This document shows, piece after piece, positions 19,865-28,117 of a stretch of DNA of 64,000 nt. The stretch comes from Dyella japonica A8. Lineage in GTDB: Bacteria; Pseudomonadota; Gammaproteobacteria; Xanthomonadales; Rhodanobacteraceae. Under the pieces are notes generated by a model. That model searched no databases and was not told the DNA's origin. It saw nothing but the letters and a program-made list of their open reading frames with translations. The position numbers were made by a program, and so were the translations under genes. Position 1 is the first letter of the stretch. Every line of letters begins with the position of its first letter. The DNA lies in the NCBI RefSeq assembly GCF_000725385.1, contig NZ_CP008884.1, positions 3,038,001 to 3,102,000 of the forward strand, written 5' to 3'.

Positions 19865-19965
19865 CCTATTTCCCCTAGAAAGACCTAGACAAATCACCTG
19901 AAAATTTCCTATTTCCCCTAGGAAACCCGGCGCTACCTGCTCAGTGGCTTCTTGTTTCCCCTAGG
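19865..19965. repeat. three TTTCCCCTAG boxes at exact 43-bp steps
   Basis: TTTCCCCTAG begins at 19869, 19912 and 19955, an exact 43-bp period (about four helical turns). The first two copies share the longer CCTATTTCCCCTAG. They lie upstream of the dehydrogenase operon, whose start is at 19642 on the minus strand. On that strand the box reads CTAGGGGAAA, which resembles one half of the TAGGGG operator near the LuxR gene. They look like cooperative regulator sites. Confidence 0.65.
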
Positions 19966-19989
19966 CGGTCCAATAGAGACCGCCTAGGG
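19959..19989. promoter_or_regulatory. 12-bp inverted repeat overlapping the third box
   Basis: CCCTAGGCGGTC (19959-19970) and its complement (19978-19989) flank a 7-nt loop. The left arm includes the third CCCTAG box, so the right arm supplies a fourth, inverted copy. It lacks a T tract, so a protein-binding dyad is as likely as a terminator. Confidence 0.5.
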
Positions 19990-20112
19990 AAGGACACGCA
20001 CATCCACGCGAAATATGTCCATTGCAGCCGTTGGGCATTAATCCAAATCTGGCTTACCGTCGTGAGCGTGCAGGTCGATGGTCATATCGCCGTGGCTCGT
20101 TATCTGGTCAGG

Positions 20113-21144
20113 TCATACAGAGCGCTGCGCGGCGGTAGTGAGCACGATCTTGCCAAAATGTATGCCCGAGTCGATCAGCGCGTGAGCAGAGCGCGCATCC
20201 TCAAGCGCAAAGGACCGATATACCTGGGGCTTAATTTTGCCACTTTCGATGAGGGGCCAAACATGCGCCTCGAGATCGGCAATGATGGCGGCCTTTTCCT
20301 CGTAGGTGCGCGAACGTAGCGTTGAGCCGATGAGTGCGAGGCGCTTGGTCATCAATGGCCATAGGTCAAGCTCCTTTGCCGGCCCCTTTAGCACGCTGAC
20401 CTGCAAGATGCGCCCATTCATGGCTGCGGCCTGGAGGTTTCGGGCCACGTAATCTCCCGCAATGATGTCGAGAATGACGTCCACACCCTTGCCATGCGTG
20501 AATTCTTCCACCTTTGTCACGTAGTCGTCTTCAAGGTAATTGATCGCGTGGTTTGCCCCGAGGCGCACGCTAGCTTCACGATGTGCGTCCGACCCCACGG
20601 TGGTGATGACCTTCGAAGCGCCCATGGCTTTCGCAATCATCGTCGCGGCCGTCCCAATTCCAGACGCTCCACCGTGAATTAGTACCGATTCGCCAGCCTT
20701 CAACTTGCCGCGCTGGATAAGATTGAGCCATACGGTCATGAATGTTTCTGGCATCGCCGCAGCCTCTGCCACGCCGAGGCCAATAGGTAGTTTCATCGTG
20801 ACGTTGTGATTGGCGACTGCATATTCTGCATATCCGCCGCCGGTCACGAGCGCACAGACCATGTCACCTTGGGAAAAGCGATTTACGGCGGACCCTACGG
20901 CGATGACCTCACCGGCAATTTCGAGCCCCGGGATGTCCGATGCGCCCGGCGGTGGGTTGTACTGGCCCTTTCGCTGGAACACGTCGGGGCCATTCACGCC
21001 CGCGGCGTGAATGCGGATCAACACTTCGTCGTGGCCCGGGGTCGGCACTGGGCGCTGCCTTGGCACCAGGACCTCCGGGCCGCCAGGTCGGCTAATTTCA
21101 ATGGCCGTCATTTCGGCGGGCAGGATGGGCATGGTGTCTAACAT
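20113..21144 (-). CDS. NAD(P)H-quinone oxidoreductase, PIG3 type (copy 1)
   Basis: A 343-residue zinc-independent medium-chain reductase of the quinone oxidoreductase (PIG3) group, which reduces quinones or enones with NADPH. The GroES-like N-terminal domain has AAGVNGPDVFQRKGQY, and the nucleotide motif GGASGIGTAA lies near residue 155. A paralogue is encoded at 28118-29134. The start has GGAGG 7 nt upstream (CGGAGGTTTCCC before ATG). It is divergent from a LysR gene across a 125-bp region with three palindromes, so that LysR protein is its likely regulator. Confidence 0.92.
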   Translation of the reverse strand: MLDTMPILPAEMTAIEISRPGGPEVLVPRQRPVPTPGHDEVLIRIHAAGVNGPDVFQRKGQYNPPPGASDIPGLEIAGEVIAVGSAVNRFSQGDMVCALVTGGGYAEYAVANHNVTMKLPIGLGVAEAAAMPETFMTVWLNLIQRGKLKAGESVLIHGGASGIGTAATMIAKAMGASKVITTVGSDAHREASVRLGANHAINYLEDDYVTKVEEFTHGKGVDVILDIIAGDYVARNLQAAAMNGRILQVSVLKGPAKELDLWPLMTKRLALIGSTLRSRTYEEKAAIIADLEAHVWPLIESGKIKPQVYRSFALEDARSAHALIDSGIHFGKIVLTTAAQRSV

Positions 21145-21184
21145 GGGAAACCTCCGAAGAAGCTAAGGGATTTTTGGCGAGGGG

Positions 21185-21251
21185 AAGCATATGCTTGGCC
21201 AATGATGAAATCGCGCAGCGATTTTCACGTCCACTGATGCAAAATTGCATC
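21185..21251. promoter_or_regulatory. three palindromes in the QOR/LysR divergent region
   Basis: AAGCATATGCTT (21185-21196), AAATCGC-GCA-GCGATTT (21208-21224) and GATGCAA-AA-TTGCATC (21236-21251) are all perfect and spaced about 25 bp apart. The last fits a LysR T-N11-A box. They probably form the binding array that controls both divergent genes. Confidence 0.6.
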
Positions 21252-21269
21252 GAAGCGGAGGGCTCGTCC

Positions 21270-22181
21270 TTGAACTGGGATGACACTCGAATCTTTCTCG
21301 CTATCTATCGGGAGCGCAGCCTGCGAGGCGCCGCACGACTGGTCGGCCTCGATCAAGCCACGGTCGGTAGACGCCTGGCAGCGCTCGAGCGTGCGCTCGG
21401 CGCGACGCTCTTCTTACGCACGTCCAATGGGTACGTGCTGACCCCGGTCGGCGAGGTCGCCTTGCGGTGGGCAGAAAAAATGGAGCAGTCAGCAATCGAT
21501 CTCGTACGACAAACCCAGGGCGTGGACGAGCGCCTGGCGGGCGAAGTCCGCGTGACGACGACGGATGCGATTGGGCTCGAATTCGTGATGTCAGCGATCC
21601 GACACCTCCATGACGAGCATCCAAATGTGCGCGTACTGCTCGACACGTCAACTCAGGTGCAGAATCTGGCGAGGCGGGAAGCCGACATCGCGGTTCGTAC
21701 GATCAAGCCTGATAATCCCGATCTTCTCACGCGCCGGCTCGCTGTGTGGCCAGTGGGACTCTATGCGTCGGTCGACTATCTTGAGCGGCATGGAGAGCCT
21801 GTCCCAGGGGAAAGCTTTGAAGGGCACGACCTGGTCTGCTACCTACCGCACATGCAGGCGCGCCGGCTGCTCACGTTCGTGGGAGAGCCTATTCATGCGG
21901 GCCGAATTGTCTCGGGGCTGAATTCGAGCCTGCTGTTGCGCGCGGCCGTAGGCGCAGGTCTCGGTCTTGGCGAACTCGCAGTTCCAATTGCAGAGCGCGA
22001 CGGCCTCGTGCGCATATGGCCTGATCGCGTCAGCGCAATGGCGTACGAAGTATGGATGGTGACCCACAAAGACCTGCGACATACCGCGCGCGTCAGTGCG
22101 ATGATCGATCACATCGCGAAGGTTTTTGAAGAGACGCCCGGCGACAAGAAAAATTCCGTGGAATTCCCACCCTCCAGCTAG
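21270..22181 (+). CDS. LysR family transcriptional regulator
   Basis: A 303-residue LysR regulator. The winged HTH occupies residues 1-60 (RSLRGAARLVGLDQATVGRR) and the periplasmic-binding-protein-like effector domain about 90-290. A TTG start at 21270 is proposed because GGAGG lies 8 nt upstream and the protein then begins at the usual LysR point (NWDDTRIFLAI); an upstream frame open to 21174 would add 32 residues unlike the family and overlap the palindromes. It is divergent from the quinone oxidoreductase gene, the standard layout for LysR control. Confidence 0.9.
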   Translation: MNWDDTRIFLAIYRERSLRGAARLVGLDQATVGRRLAALERALGATLFLRTSNGYVLTPVGEVALRWAEKMEQSAIDLVRQTQGVDERLAGEVRVTTTDAIGLEFVMSAIRHLHDEHPNVRVLLDTSTQVQNLARREADIAVRTIKPDNPDLLTRRLAVWPVGLYASVDYLERHGEPVPGESFEGHDLVCYLPHMQARRLLTFVGEPIHAGRIVSGLNSSLLLRAAVGAGLGLGELAVPIAERDGLVRIWPDRVSAMAYEVWMVTHKDLRHTARVSAMIDHIAKVFEETPGDKKNSVEFPPSS

Positions 22182-22441
22182 TTTGATGGGAAAGTCCTCC
22201 AGCGTCAGGGCTTCGCCTGCGAAGCCCCTGATGCGGTCATTTCGCTTCGTCGTGAATATGCGGCTTGCTCACGAAGACAATTATAGGATTTCGGCATGGT
22301 TGCAGGCCGTTTGCTTACCTATATCGCGCCATGACTGCACGTCAGGTTGCTCTCTGCAGTTTTGATTCGGGTGCAATCCCTGAGCCAGCTCTCTGTCAGC
22401 ACCCCCTTTCCGCAATCAGCCTCGGCTGCCGGGTTGAGCAG

Positions 22442-22457
22442 TAGGGGATATCCCTCA
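22442..22457 (+). promoter_or_regulatory. LuxR-type operator copy upstream of the luxR remnant
   Basis: TAGGGGATATCCCTCA is identical to the element at 27266-27281 in front of the intact LuxR gene. The bases that follow (CATGTCG and onward) also match, so the whole promoter region is duplicated. Confidence 0.6.
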
Positions 22458-22484
22458 TGTCGATTGGATGCCAAGGGCGAGACT

Positions 22485-22544
22485 ATGGTGGCCGGGAATG
22501 CATCTGCGATCGAGCTAGCCCAGACACCATTGAATCGTCGCTGA
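22485..22544 (+). pseudogene. 5' remnant of a LuxR-type gene
   Basis: About 75 bases from 22455 match 27279 onward, including the start of the LuxR reading frame. Here the frame reads MVAGNASAIELAQ, against VPMSASTTELAK in the intact gene; the similarity then breaks and a TGA follows at 22542-22544. It appears to be the truncated 5' end of a second copy, with its operator still in place. The 290 bases between it and the enoyl-CoA hydratase gene hold no other recognisable gene. Confidence 0.5.
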
Positions 22545-22837
22545 GCATTGATGCCACCGCTGGGCCCTGTTTGCGATGTCGCAGGCGCAAGCCGCGATCG
22601 CCGAGATGGCCGGATGATCAATCGCTACTGGCAATAGCGCTCGTAAAAAGAGGTCGCGTATGTATGGCGCCACGGCCGCAATCAAACTCGTGGCGGGAGA
22701 AGCGATGCAGCAGGTTCGCGGCCAACCCTGATGAAAGTTGCACGTGAAGTTTCCGTGGAAGCCAGGCACGTCGGCCGTCTTCGGCGCAAAACAATTGCCG
22801 AAACCGGTCAATCAAGATGAACCATGAGGAGTCCGCT

Positions 22838-23824
22838 ATGTCTAGCATTTCAAGGCGTTCGTTCGTCAAGTTCATGGGTAGCGCAACCCTCGCCCCTGCG
22901 CTCCTACCCTCTGCCCTGATGGCGGCCGAGAGCACTGGGTCGCATGATACCAGTGGCGCAATGCCGCTCCAGGCTTCAGCCGCAACCGACGGCTACTCGG
23001 GATACAAGCTCATCCAAGTCGCAGTAGACAGTGGCGTTGCAATGGTGACGTTGAATCATCCGCCACTGAATCTACTTGACGAGGCGCTTTCGGATGAGTT
23101 CGATCGCCTCACCAGACAACTGGAGATCGATACCCACATTCGCGTCATTGTTTTACAGAGTGCCCTGCCGAAATTCTTCATCGCTCACTCTGGTCTACAT
23201 CGCGTAGCGCAGGCGCCAAAGACGGTTTCCAATACACGCAGTTTTCGCCTGACCCAGCTGCTCGGGGAGCGCCTGCGCAACATGTCGAAGGTAGTGATCG
23301 CCAAAGTTGAAGGCATTACCCGCGGAGGAGGCTCCGAGATCGCCCTGGCTGCGGACATGTGCTTCGCTGCCAAGGGGAAGGCCATTTTCGGACAGCCAGA
23401 GGTGGGGTTTGGGCTCGTCCCAGGCGGCGGCAGCACACAGCGTTTGCCGCGCCGAATGGGGCGGCCGCGTGCTATGGAGGCACTCTTGGGAGGCGAAGAT
23501 TTCTCGGCCGAACTGGCTGATCACTACGGCTACATCAATCGTGCACTGCCAGCGGCGGAACTTGGACCGTTTGTGGACAAGCTTGCGAGGCGCATCGCAA
23601 CTTACCCGTCAGTCGCGATCGAGCACATCAAAAGAGCAGTGGACATGGGCGCAGACGCCCCGTTTTCTGAGGCGCTACTTGTGGAAGCACACGAATCCGA
23701 TCTCTGCGTGGCCAATGATTTGGTTCAGGAGCGCATCAAGGCGGCCATCGCCGCCGGCGCCGAGACGTACGATGTCGAGCTCAATCTTCCCGACTTGTTT
23801 TCAAAACTGCCTCCTGCGAGCTAG
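22838..23824 (+). CDS. enoyl-CoA hydratase/isomerase family protein with a Tat-like signal
   Basis: A 328-residue crotonase-fold protein. The N-terminus reads SRRSFVKFMGSATLAPALL (residues 5-23), a Tat-type signal followed by a hydrophobic stretch ending near AAES. The crotonase domain starts near residue 55; both catalytic glutamates of enoyl-CoA hydratase are present (Glu167 in RGGGSEIA, Glu188 in FGQPEVG), as is the oxyanion region. CoA thioesters are cytoplasmic, so an exported hydratase is hard to explain. The protein may be retained in the cytoplasm, act on another substrate in the periplasm, or be a chimera. Start ATG 22838 has GAGGAG closely upstream; an ATG seven codons earlier is weaker. 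Confidence 0.88.
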   Translation: MSSISRRSFVKFMGSATLAPALLPSALMAAESTGSHDTSGAMPLQASAATDGYSGYKLIQVAVDSGVAMVTLNHPPLNLLDEALSDEFDRLTRQLEIDTHIRVIVLQSALPKFFIAHSGLHRVAQAPKTVSNTRSFRLTQLLGERLRNMSKVVIAKVEGITRGGGSEIALAADMCFAAKGKAIFGQPEVGFGLVPGGGSTQRLPRRMGRPRAMEALLGGEDFSAELADHYGYINRALPAAELGPFVDKLARRIATYPSVAIEHIKRAVDMGADAPFSEALLVEAHESDLCVANDLVQERIKAAIAAGAETYDVELNLPDLFSKLPPAS

Positions 23825-24081
23825 ACATTCGAGCTTCCTGCGATCCGGAAATTAGGCGCTCAGACAAGGTCTACGGTCCTCACAAGCGGATGAGAGGGCA
23901 GTCCGCGTGCTTTTCTCGTAAGTAAGAATTGCGCAGAAAAGGGGTTGAATAACACCCTGATGGAGTGGAAACGTGGTGCTGATGGCCAATCGCAGGCACC
24001 GCTGCATCGAAACGCGGTAGCTCAAAAGGTCGAACCGCCACTGGCTTAAAGCTTACCAATGGCCACGGTCGTCGTCGGGCT

Positions 24082-24948
24082 TCACGCTTCGGATCCAATA
24101 GGATTGATTAGTGTACCTAGCCCATCGATACGCACGCGGCAGATGTCGCCCGGCTTCATCCATAGAGGTGGTGTACGCGTCATGCCAATACCGCCAGGCG
24201 TTCCGGTGACGATCACGTCGCCGGGATCCAAAGTCATTGCTTCACTCAAGAGGGCAATTAGGGTGGATACGTCAAATATCAGCTGATTGGTGTTGGCCTT
24301 CTGGACGATCTTGTCGTTGAGGGTGGTTTCAAGCACAAGTCCGGATGCACCCTGCGGTAGCTCATCAATTGTCACAAGCTCCGGCCCGAACGCGCCGGTA
24401 TGGTCAAAATTCTTCCCTAGCGTCCACTGCGGCGTCCGCATCTGGTAGTCGCGCACGGAGGCATCGTTGAACACGCTGTAACCGCAGACATGCGACAGGG
24501 CGGACTGTCGCGAAATTCGTCGACCCGCTCGGCCTATGACGACGGCCAGCTCCCCTTCGTAATCCAGCTGGTCGGATTCCAGAGGGACCTGCAAGGTGGA
24601 TTGGTGGCCGAGAAGACTAGTCGTAAATCTGGCGAAAATCGTCGGGTACTCCGGAGCTTCAAAATGGGTCTCTGCGGCATGCTCGGCGTAGTTCAGGCCG
24701 ACACAAATGATCTTTCCGGAACGCATCAGCAACGGGATGTGTCCAATGTCGTCATGTGGAATCGGCGCCCCCTTTGCTAATAGGGTGGTACTTGCGTTCT
24801 TCATGGCTTCAAGGCCTGAAGCAACTAGGCGATCCAAATCACCAGGGAAGTCTGGAGAACTTTCGGCGATACCAAAGAACTCCCCTGTGCGTGCTTTGGC
24901 AGCCAGTCCAAGATGCCCATCTGAATTAAGGAATCTTGCGAAGCGCAT
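24082..24948 (-). CDS. fumarylacetoacetate hydrolase (FAH) family protein
   Basis: A 288-residue FAH-fold enzyme of the acylpyruvate hydrolase / 2-hydroxyhepta-2,4-diene-1,7-dioate isomerase group. The C-terminal catalytic domain (about 75-285) carries VGLNYAEHAAE, the metal ligands in DYEGELAVVIG, and the substrate loop TGTPGGIGMTRTPP. Such enzymes cleave C-C bonds in aromatic-ring or dioic-acid catabolism. It is divergent from the NTF2-fold gene across a 435-bp region with a LuxR-type operator. The ribosome site is weak. Confidence 0.92.
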   Translation of the reverse strand: MRFARFLNSDGHLGLAAKARTGEFFGIAESSPDFPGDLDRLVASGLEAMKNASTTLLAKGAPIPHDDIGHIPLLMRSGKIICVGLNYAEHAAETHFEAPEYPTIFARFTTSLLGHQSTLQVPLESDQLDYEGELAVVIGRAGRRISRQSALSHVCGYSVFNDASVRDYQMRTPQWTLGKNFDHTGAFGPELVTIDELPQGASGLVLETTLNDKIVQKANTNQLIFDVSTLIALLSEAMTLDPGDVIVTGTPGGIGMTRTPPLWMKPGDICRVRIDGLGTLINPIGSEA

Positions 24949-25264
24949 TGAGGTATCTCAGAGCGTTGATGTTCCGAAGTGACATCCAGCGTGATTTGAT
25001 CTTTGGTTGGCGGAAGCTGGTTGAACACTTGACGGGTCCCGGCGCGGCCAAATAGACCCCTCAGGCAACTGCACCATACCGCCGGCTTGTGTTTTCAACC
25101 AAGCCTAAAGCGGCACGTGCCGACCAACATCGCACCTCGGCGATGCCATAGTCATCTTTACGCTGACACGGGTGAAAGTCGTGTGGCGACAATCACAGGG
25201 CTCCTGTTGGAGATGCCCTTTATGGCATGGCACAGCAAACCTGCCATATCCGCCGCTCCACATG

Positions 25265-25280
25265 TGAGGGTTTTCCCCTA
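25265..25280 (-). promoter_or_regulatory. LuxR-type operator in the FAH/NTF2 divergent region
   Basis: On the minus strand this reads TAGGGGAAAACCCTCA, differing only in the central bases from the copies at 22442 and 27266. It lies 104 bp before the NTF2-fold gene and 317 bp before the FAH gene. Confidence 0.5.
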
Positions 25281-25383
25281 TGTGAGAGGGCGGAGAGATG
25301 GATAATGATCATAGTTGGGGGTAAACCAAGTGCTGATGAGTTACGGGGCAGCAGGATTTTCCTCAACACTTCGGAGATCCATC

Positions 25384-25803
25384 ATGCAAATCCGAGAGCT
25401 TGCAAATACGTTCTTCGCCGCATACCGATCGCACGATGTGGCAACCATGGTCGACCTATTCGAAGCTGACGGATTGGTCGAGTACGTGCCTTTGGAGATG
25501 CGAGGTACGGCCTCGAAAGAAGGAAAGGGAGTATGGGGCGCTTTGATCGACGCATTCCCTGATCTGACAAACGTCGTTAGTCGGATGTATGCATCAGACG
25601 CCGAAGGTTACGCCACCGTTGAGGTCGTCATCGGTGGACGACAAGCAAAAGAATTTATGGGGATTGCCAGCCAGGGTCGATCGTTTCGCCTGGAGCACGC
25701 GTTTATTATCACGTGCGGCTCCGACGGAAAGATCTCACGCATGACCGCCTACTGGGACAATTTGAAACTTCTTAAGGAACTGGGTGGTCAGGTTCCCACC
25801 TGA
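25384..25803 (+). CDS. NTF2-fold (SnoaL-like) protein
   Basis: A 139-residue protein with the NTF2/SnoaL alpha+beta cone fold pattern: N-terminal helix (IRELANTFFAAYRSHD), the VDLFEADGLVEYVP strand, then a beta sheet ending in GKISRMTAYWDN. Members are polyketide cyclases, ketosteroid isomerase-like enzymes or ligand-binding proteins; nothing here fixes the activity. The start at 25384 has GGAG about 9 nt upstream; the open frame upstream is unlikely to be coding. Confidence 0.85.
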   Translation: MQIRELANTFFAAYRSHDVATMVDLFEADGLVEYVPLEMRGTASKEGKGVWGALIDAFPDLTNVVSRMYASDAEGYATVEVVIGGRQAKEFMGIASQGRSFRLEHAFIITCGSDGKISRMTAYWDNLKLLKELGGQVPT

Positions 25804-25972
25804 AGGATCGACAGGGTGAATATCTGACTGGCTGGTGTGAGCAACGGCCATTAACTGTCTAGCTCAGCCGTCCGAAACACGACCATCAAGGGCAGAGTGG
25901 GGCCAATGCGCCCCACTCGCTCGGGTATGGATCAGACTGCAAGGCGATGCATCTGCGGTCTGAGTAGTGCAC

Positions 25973-26857
25973 TCAAACGGTGACGCCTACTTCCTTCAGG
26001 AGTGCCTTGGCGGCCGCCTTGCCAAGATTATTGGACGCCAAAGGACTGTCGCCGGTAATCAGCTTCCGGTCCTGGTGAGTCATGCCAGTAATGTCGCCAT
26101 TTAGGATCTCGACGCCAAGCTTCTTCAATTCCTCACCGATGTGCCACGTGAGCTGGCCTGGCATGTAGCCGATATTTGGAGTTTGTCGGTCGATAGAGTC
26201 AGGAAACACACAGATCTTGTATCCCTTGTACATATAGTTCTCTTTGGCTTCGCCCACCGCAGCAGACAGAAGTGATGCCGGTCCGTGGCAAAGAGTAATG
26301 ACATACTTGTCATTGGCCATGGCCCACTTGAGCACCGACTTGACTTCTTTGCTGTGTGGAATACCGACAAGCGCCCCGTGCCCTCCCGGTATGAACACAG
26401 CAATGTAGTCCGAGTCATCTCCAAGCTTCTTCTCGATGACGTCAGACAGCTTCTGTGGACTCTTGAGCTGCGCGAGGTACTGCTGATAGATGCTTTGCAC
26501 TTCCTTGTCTTCTGTTGGAAATGCCCAAAGCTCCAGCTTGGCGGGATTGCCAGACAACGTCGCAATCTCGATGTCAAATCCCGCCTTAGCCATGTGATAC
26601 ATCGGTAGCAACATCTCCCACGGATGGTTACCCGTCGAGAACATGGTGCCGTTCTCCATGAGAACGTACCGTTCATCCGTCGCGATCATGAGCACTTTCC
26701 ACTTCCCTCCCTTGTAGGGGTCCGGGTAGTTGGCATCGCTCAGATCGGATTTGGGTGCGGTGTACGTATGGAGCGAATAGGGGGACGGGAAATACGCATT
26801 GTTTTCCGCCGGATCCGGAGTTGGGGTTCTATCCGCGTCGGCGCTTTGTTTGGTCAT
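25973..26857 (-). CDS. hchA: Hsp31-type glyoxalase III / protein deglycase
   Basis: A 294-residue DJ-1 superfamily protein of the Hsp31 branch, close in length to E. coli HchA. Cys190 and His191 in [11 protein letters not shown] form the nucleophile elbow, and [10 protein letters not shown] is the partner loop. The N-terminal extension (about 1-50) is characteristic of Hsp31. It converts methylglyoxal to lactate without glutathione and repairs glycated proteins. It is divergent from the LuxR gene; the operator at 27266-27281 lies between them, 410 bp from this start. The ribosome site is AGAGGA. Confidence 0.93.
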   Translation of the reverse strand: MTKQSADADRTPTPDPAENNAYFPSPYSLHTYTAPKSDLSDANYPDPYKGGKWKVLMIATDERYVLMENGTMFSTGNHPWEMLLPMYHMAKAGFDIEIATLSGNPAKLELWAFPTEDKEVQSIYQQYLAQLKSPQKLSDVIEKKLGDDSDYIAVFIPGGHGALVGIPHSKEVKSVLKWAMANDKYVITLCHGPASLLSAAVGEAKENYMYKGYKICVFPDSIDRQTPNIGYMPGQLTWHIGEELKKLGVEILNGDITGMTHQDRKLITGDSPLASNNLGKAAAKALLKEVGVTV

Positions 26858-27265
26858 GACTGCATCCTCTGTGATTGACGTCGATTCAGGAATCTAAGCT
26901 CACGTACCAATGGTTCGACTGGGCGACAGGTGGAAAGCGTGCTGCCGCGTGACCGGGATAGGTGTATCGGGAATGCAACACATAACCGCACCTTCAGGGG
27001 CACGCTCGACCGTGGGGCCGCCGCTTTCACGGGGCTGCGGCGGGGTTTGGCCGGAAATTCAGGCCGTTATGTGCCGGAACCTGAAAAGGGCTGGTTCGCA
27101 TTCGCCGATATCGCGATCTCCAAGTAGTTGCCGAGCACAATAGTGAAGACTTGCGCTGGGTTTCCAATGGTGCCGGGGCATTTGCCGACGATGCTCCTTC
27201 GTGCGCGATCACGAGGTGATCGCCTGGCCCGGTCAACAGTAAGCCCGACTTCAAGAGTCGGGATA

Positions 27266-27281
27266 TAGGGGATATCCCTCA
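27266..27281 (+). promoter_or_regulatory. LuxR-type operator upstream of the LuxR gene
   Basis: TAGGGGATATCCCTCA lies 25-40 bp before the LuxR start, a position suited to autoregulation. The core GGGATATCCC is a perfect palindrome. Confidence 0.6.
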
Positions 27282-27305
27282 TGTCGGCTAAACGCCGAGG
27301 GCGCG

Positions 27306-28058
27306 ATGATAGTGCCCATGAGCGCATCGACCACAGAGCTTGCCAAGGTCCTTTTTGAGGCTTCGTCGCGCATTCGCAGGGCCCCCACGGCCGAGGCTGT
27401 ATGCGGCGCGCTCGTCGAGTTCGCGAAAGCAATCGGCTTTGACCGAGTCATCGTGTGCAGCGTCTCGCCGAGATCGTCTGACCGTCTTGTTGATGAAATC
27501 TTTTTCGTCCACGGCGATTGGGCCGAAGGGCGTAGCGCGCGAGAAAGAGATGCGTACCTGCTCCATTGCCCCGTCACGCGGCATGTCCTGGAGTTCGATG
27601 AACCTTTCTTCTGGTCCAAGAGCACCTCGTCTTCACCGGATCGAATGGTCTATCGCATCGTGCACAGCGCACGTGATCTCGGCGAGGTGAATGGAATTCA
27701 GGTTCCCATCTTCGGCCGCACCGGTCTGGAGGGAGCGATTTCCTTCGCTGGTGAGATCCTGGATATGAGTTCGGACCTTCGCTTACTACTTCAGTCTGTC
27801 TGCACGTTTGCCTTTCATGAGTTCAGGCGACGCCGCGCCAAGGTTATCGAAGAGGTTCATCAGCAGTTGACCGAGCGCGAGCGGGAAATCCTTCGCTGGA
27901 CGGCTCAAGGAAGATTACAGTCAGAGGTGGCTTCCATACTCTCGATCTCAGAGAGAACCGTTGAGAACCATCTCCGATCAGCTAGACGTCGACTTAATGC
28001 GTCATCGACAGCACATGCCGTAGCCAGGGCACTGGCGCTCGGTGAAATCGAGCTATAA
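27306..28058 (+). CDS. LuxR family regulator with autoinducer-binding-type domain (LuxR solo)
   Basis: A 250-residue regulator. The N-terminal ~165 residues follow the autoinducer-binding domain pattern (the FFW aromatic cluster; GIQVPIFGRTGLEGAISF), and residues 182-245 form a LuxR HTH (LTEREREILRWTAQGR; SISERTVENHLR). No luxI-type synthase is in the window, so this is a solo that may sense foreign signals or a different small molecule. Its promoter holds a TAGGGG-N4-CCCTCA dyad. Start ATG 27306 or ATG 27318 are both possible. Confidence 0.9.
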   Translation: MIVPMSASTTELAKVLFEASSRIRRAPTAEAVCGALVEFAKAIGFDRVIVCSVSPRSSDRLVDEIFFVHGDWAEGRSARERDAYLLHCPVTRHVLEFDEPFFWSKSTSSSPDRMVYRIVHSARDLGEVNGIQVPIFGRTGLEGAISFAGEILDMSSDLRLLLQSVCTFAFHEFRRRRAKVIEEVHQQLTEREREILRWTAQGRLQSEVASILSISERTVENHLRSARRRLNASSTAHAVARALALGEIEL

Positions 28059-28117
28059 GCCCTTCTTATCGACAGCTTTCGGTGATTGTTGACGGGCAAT
28101 ACTTTGAGGTGTGGTCA

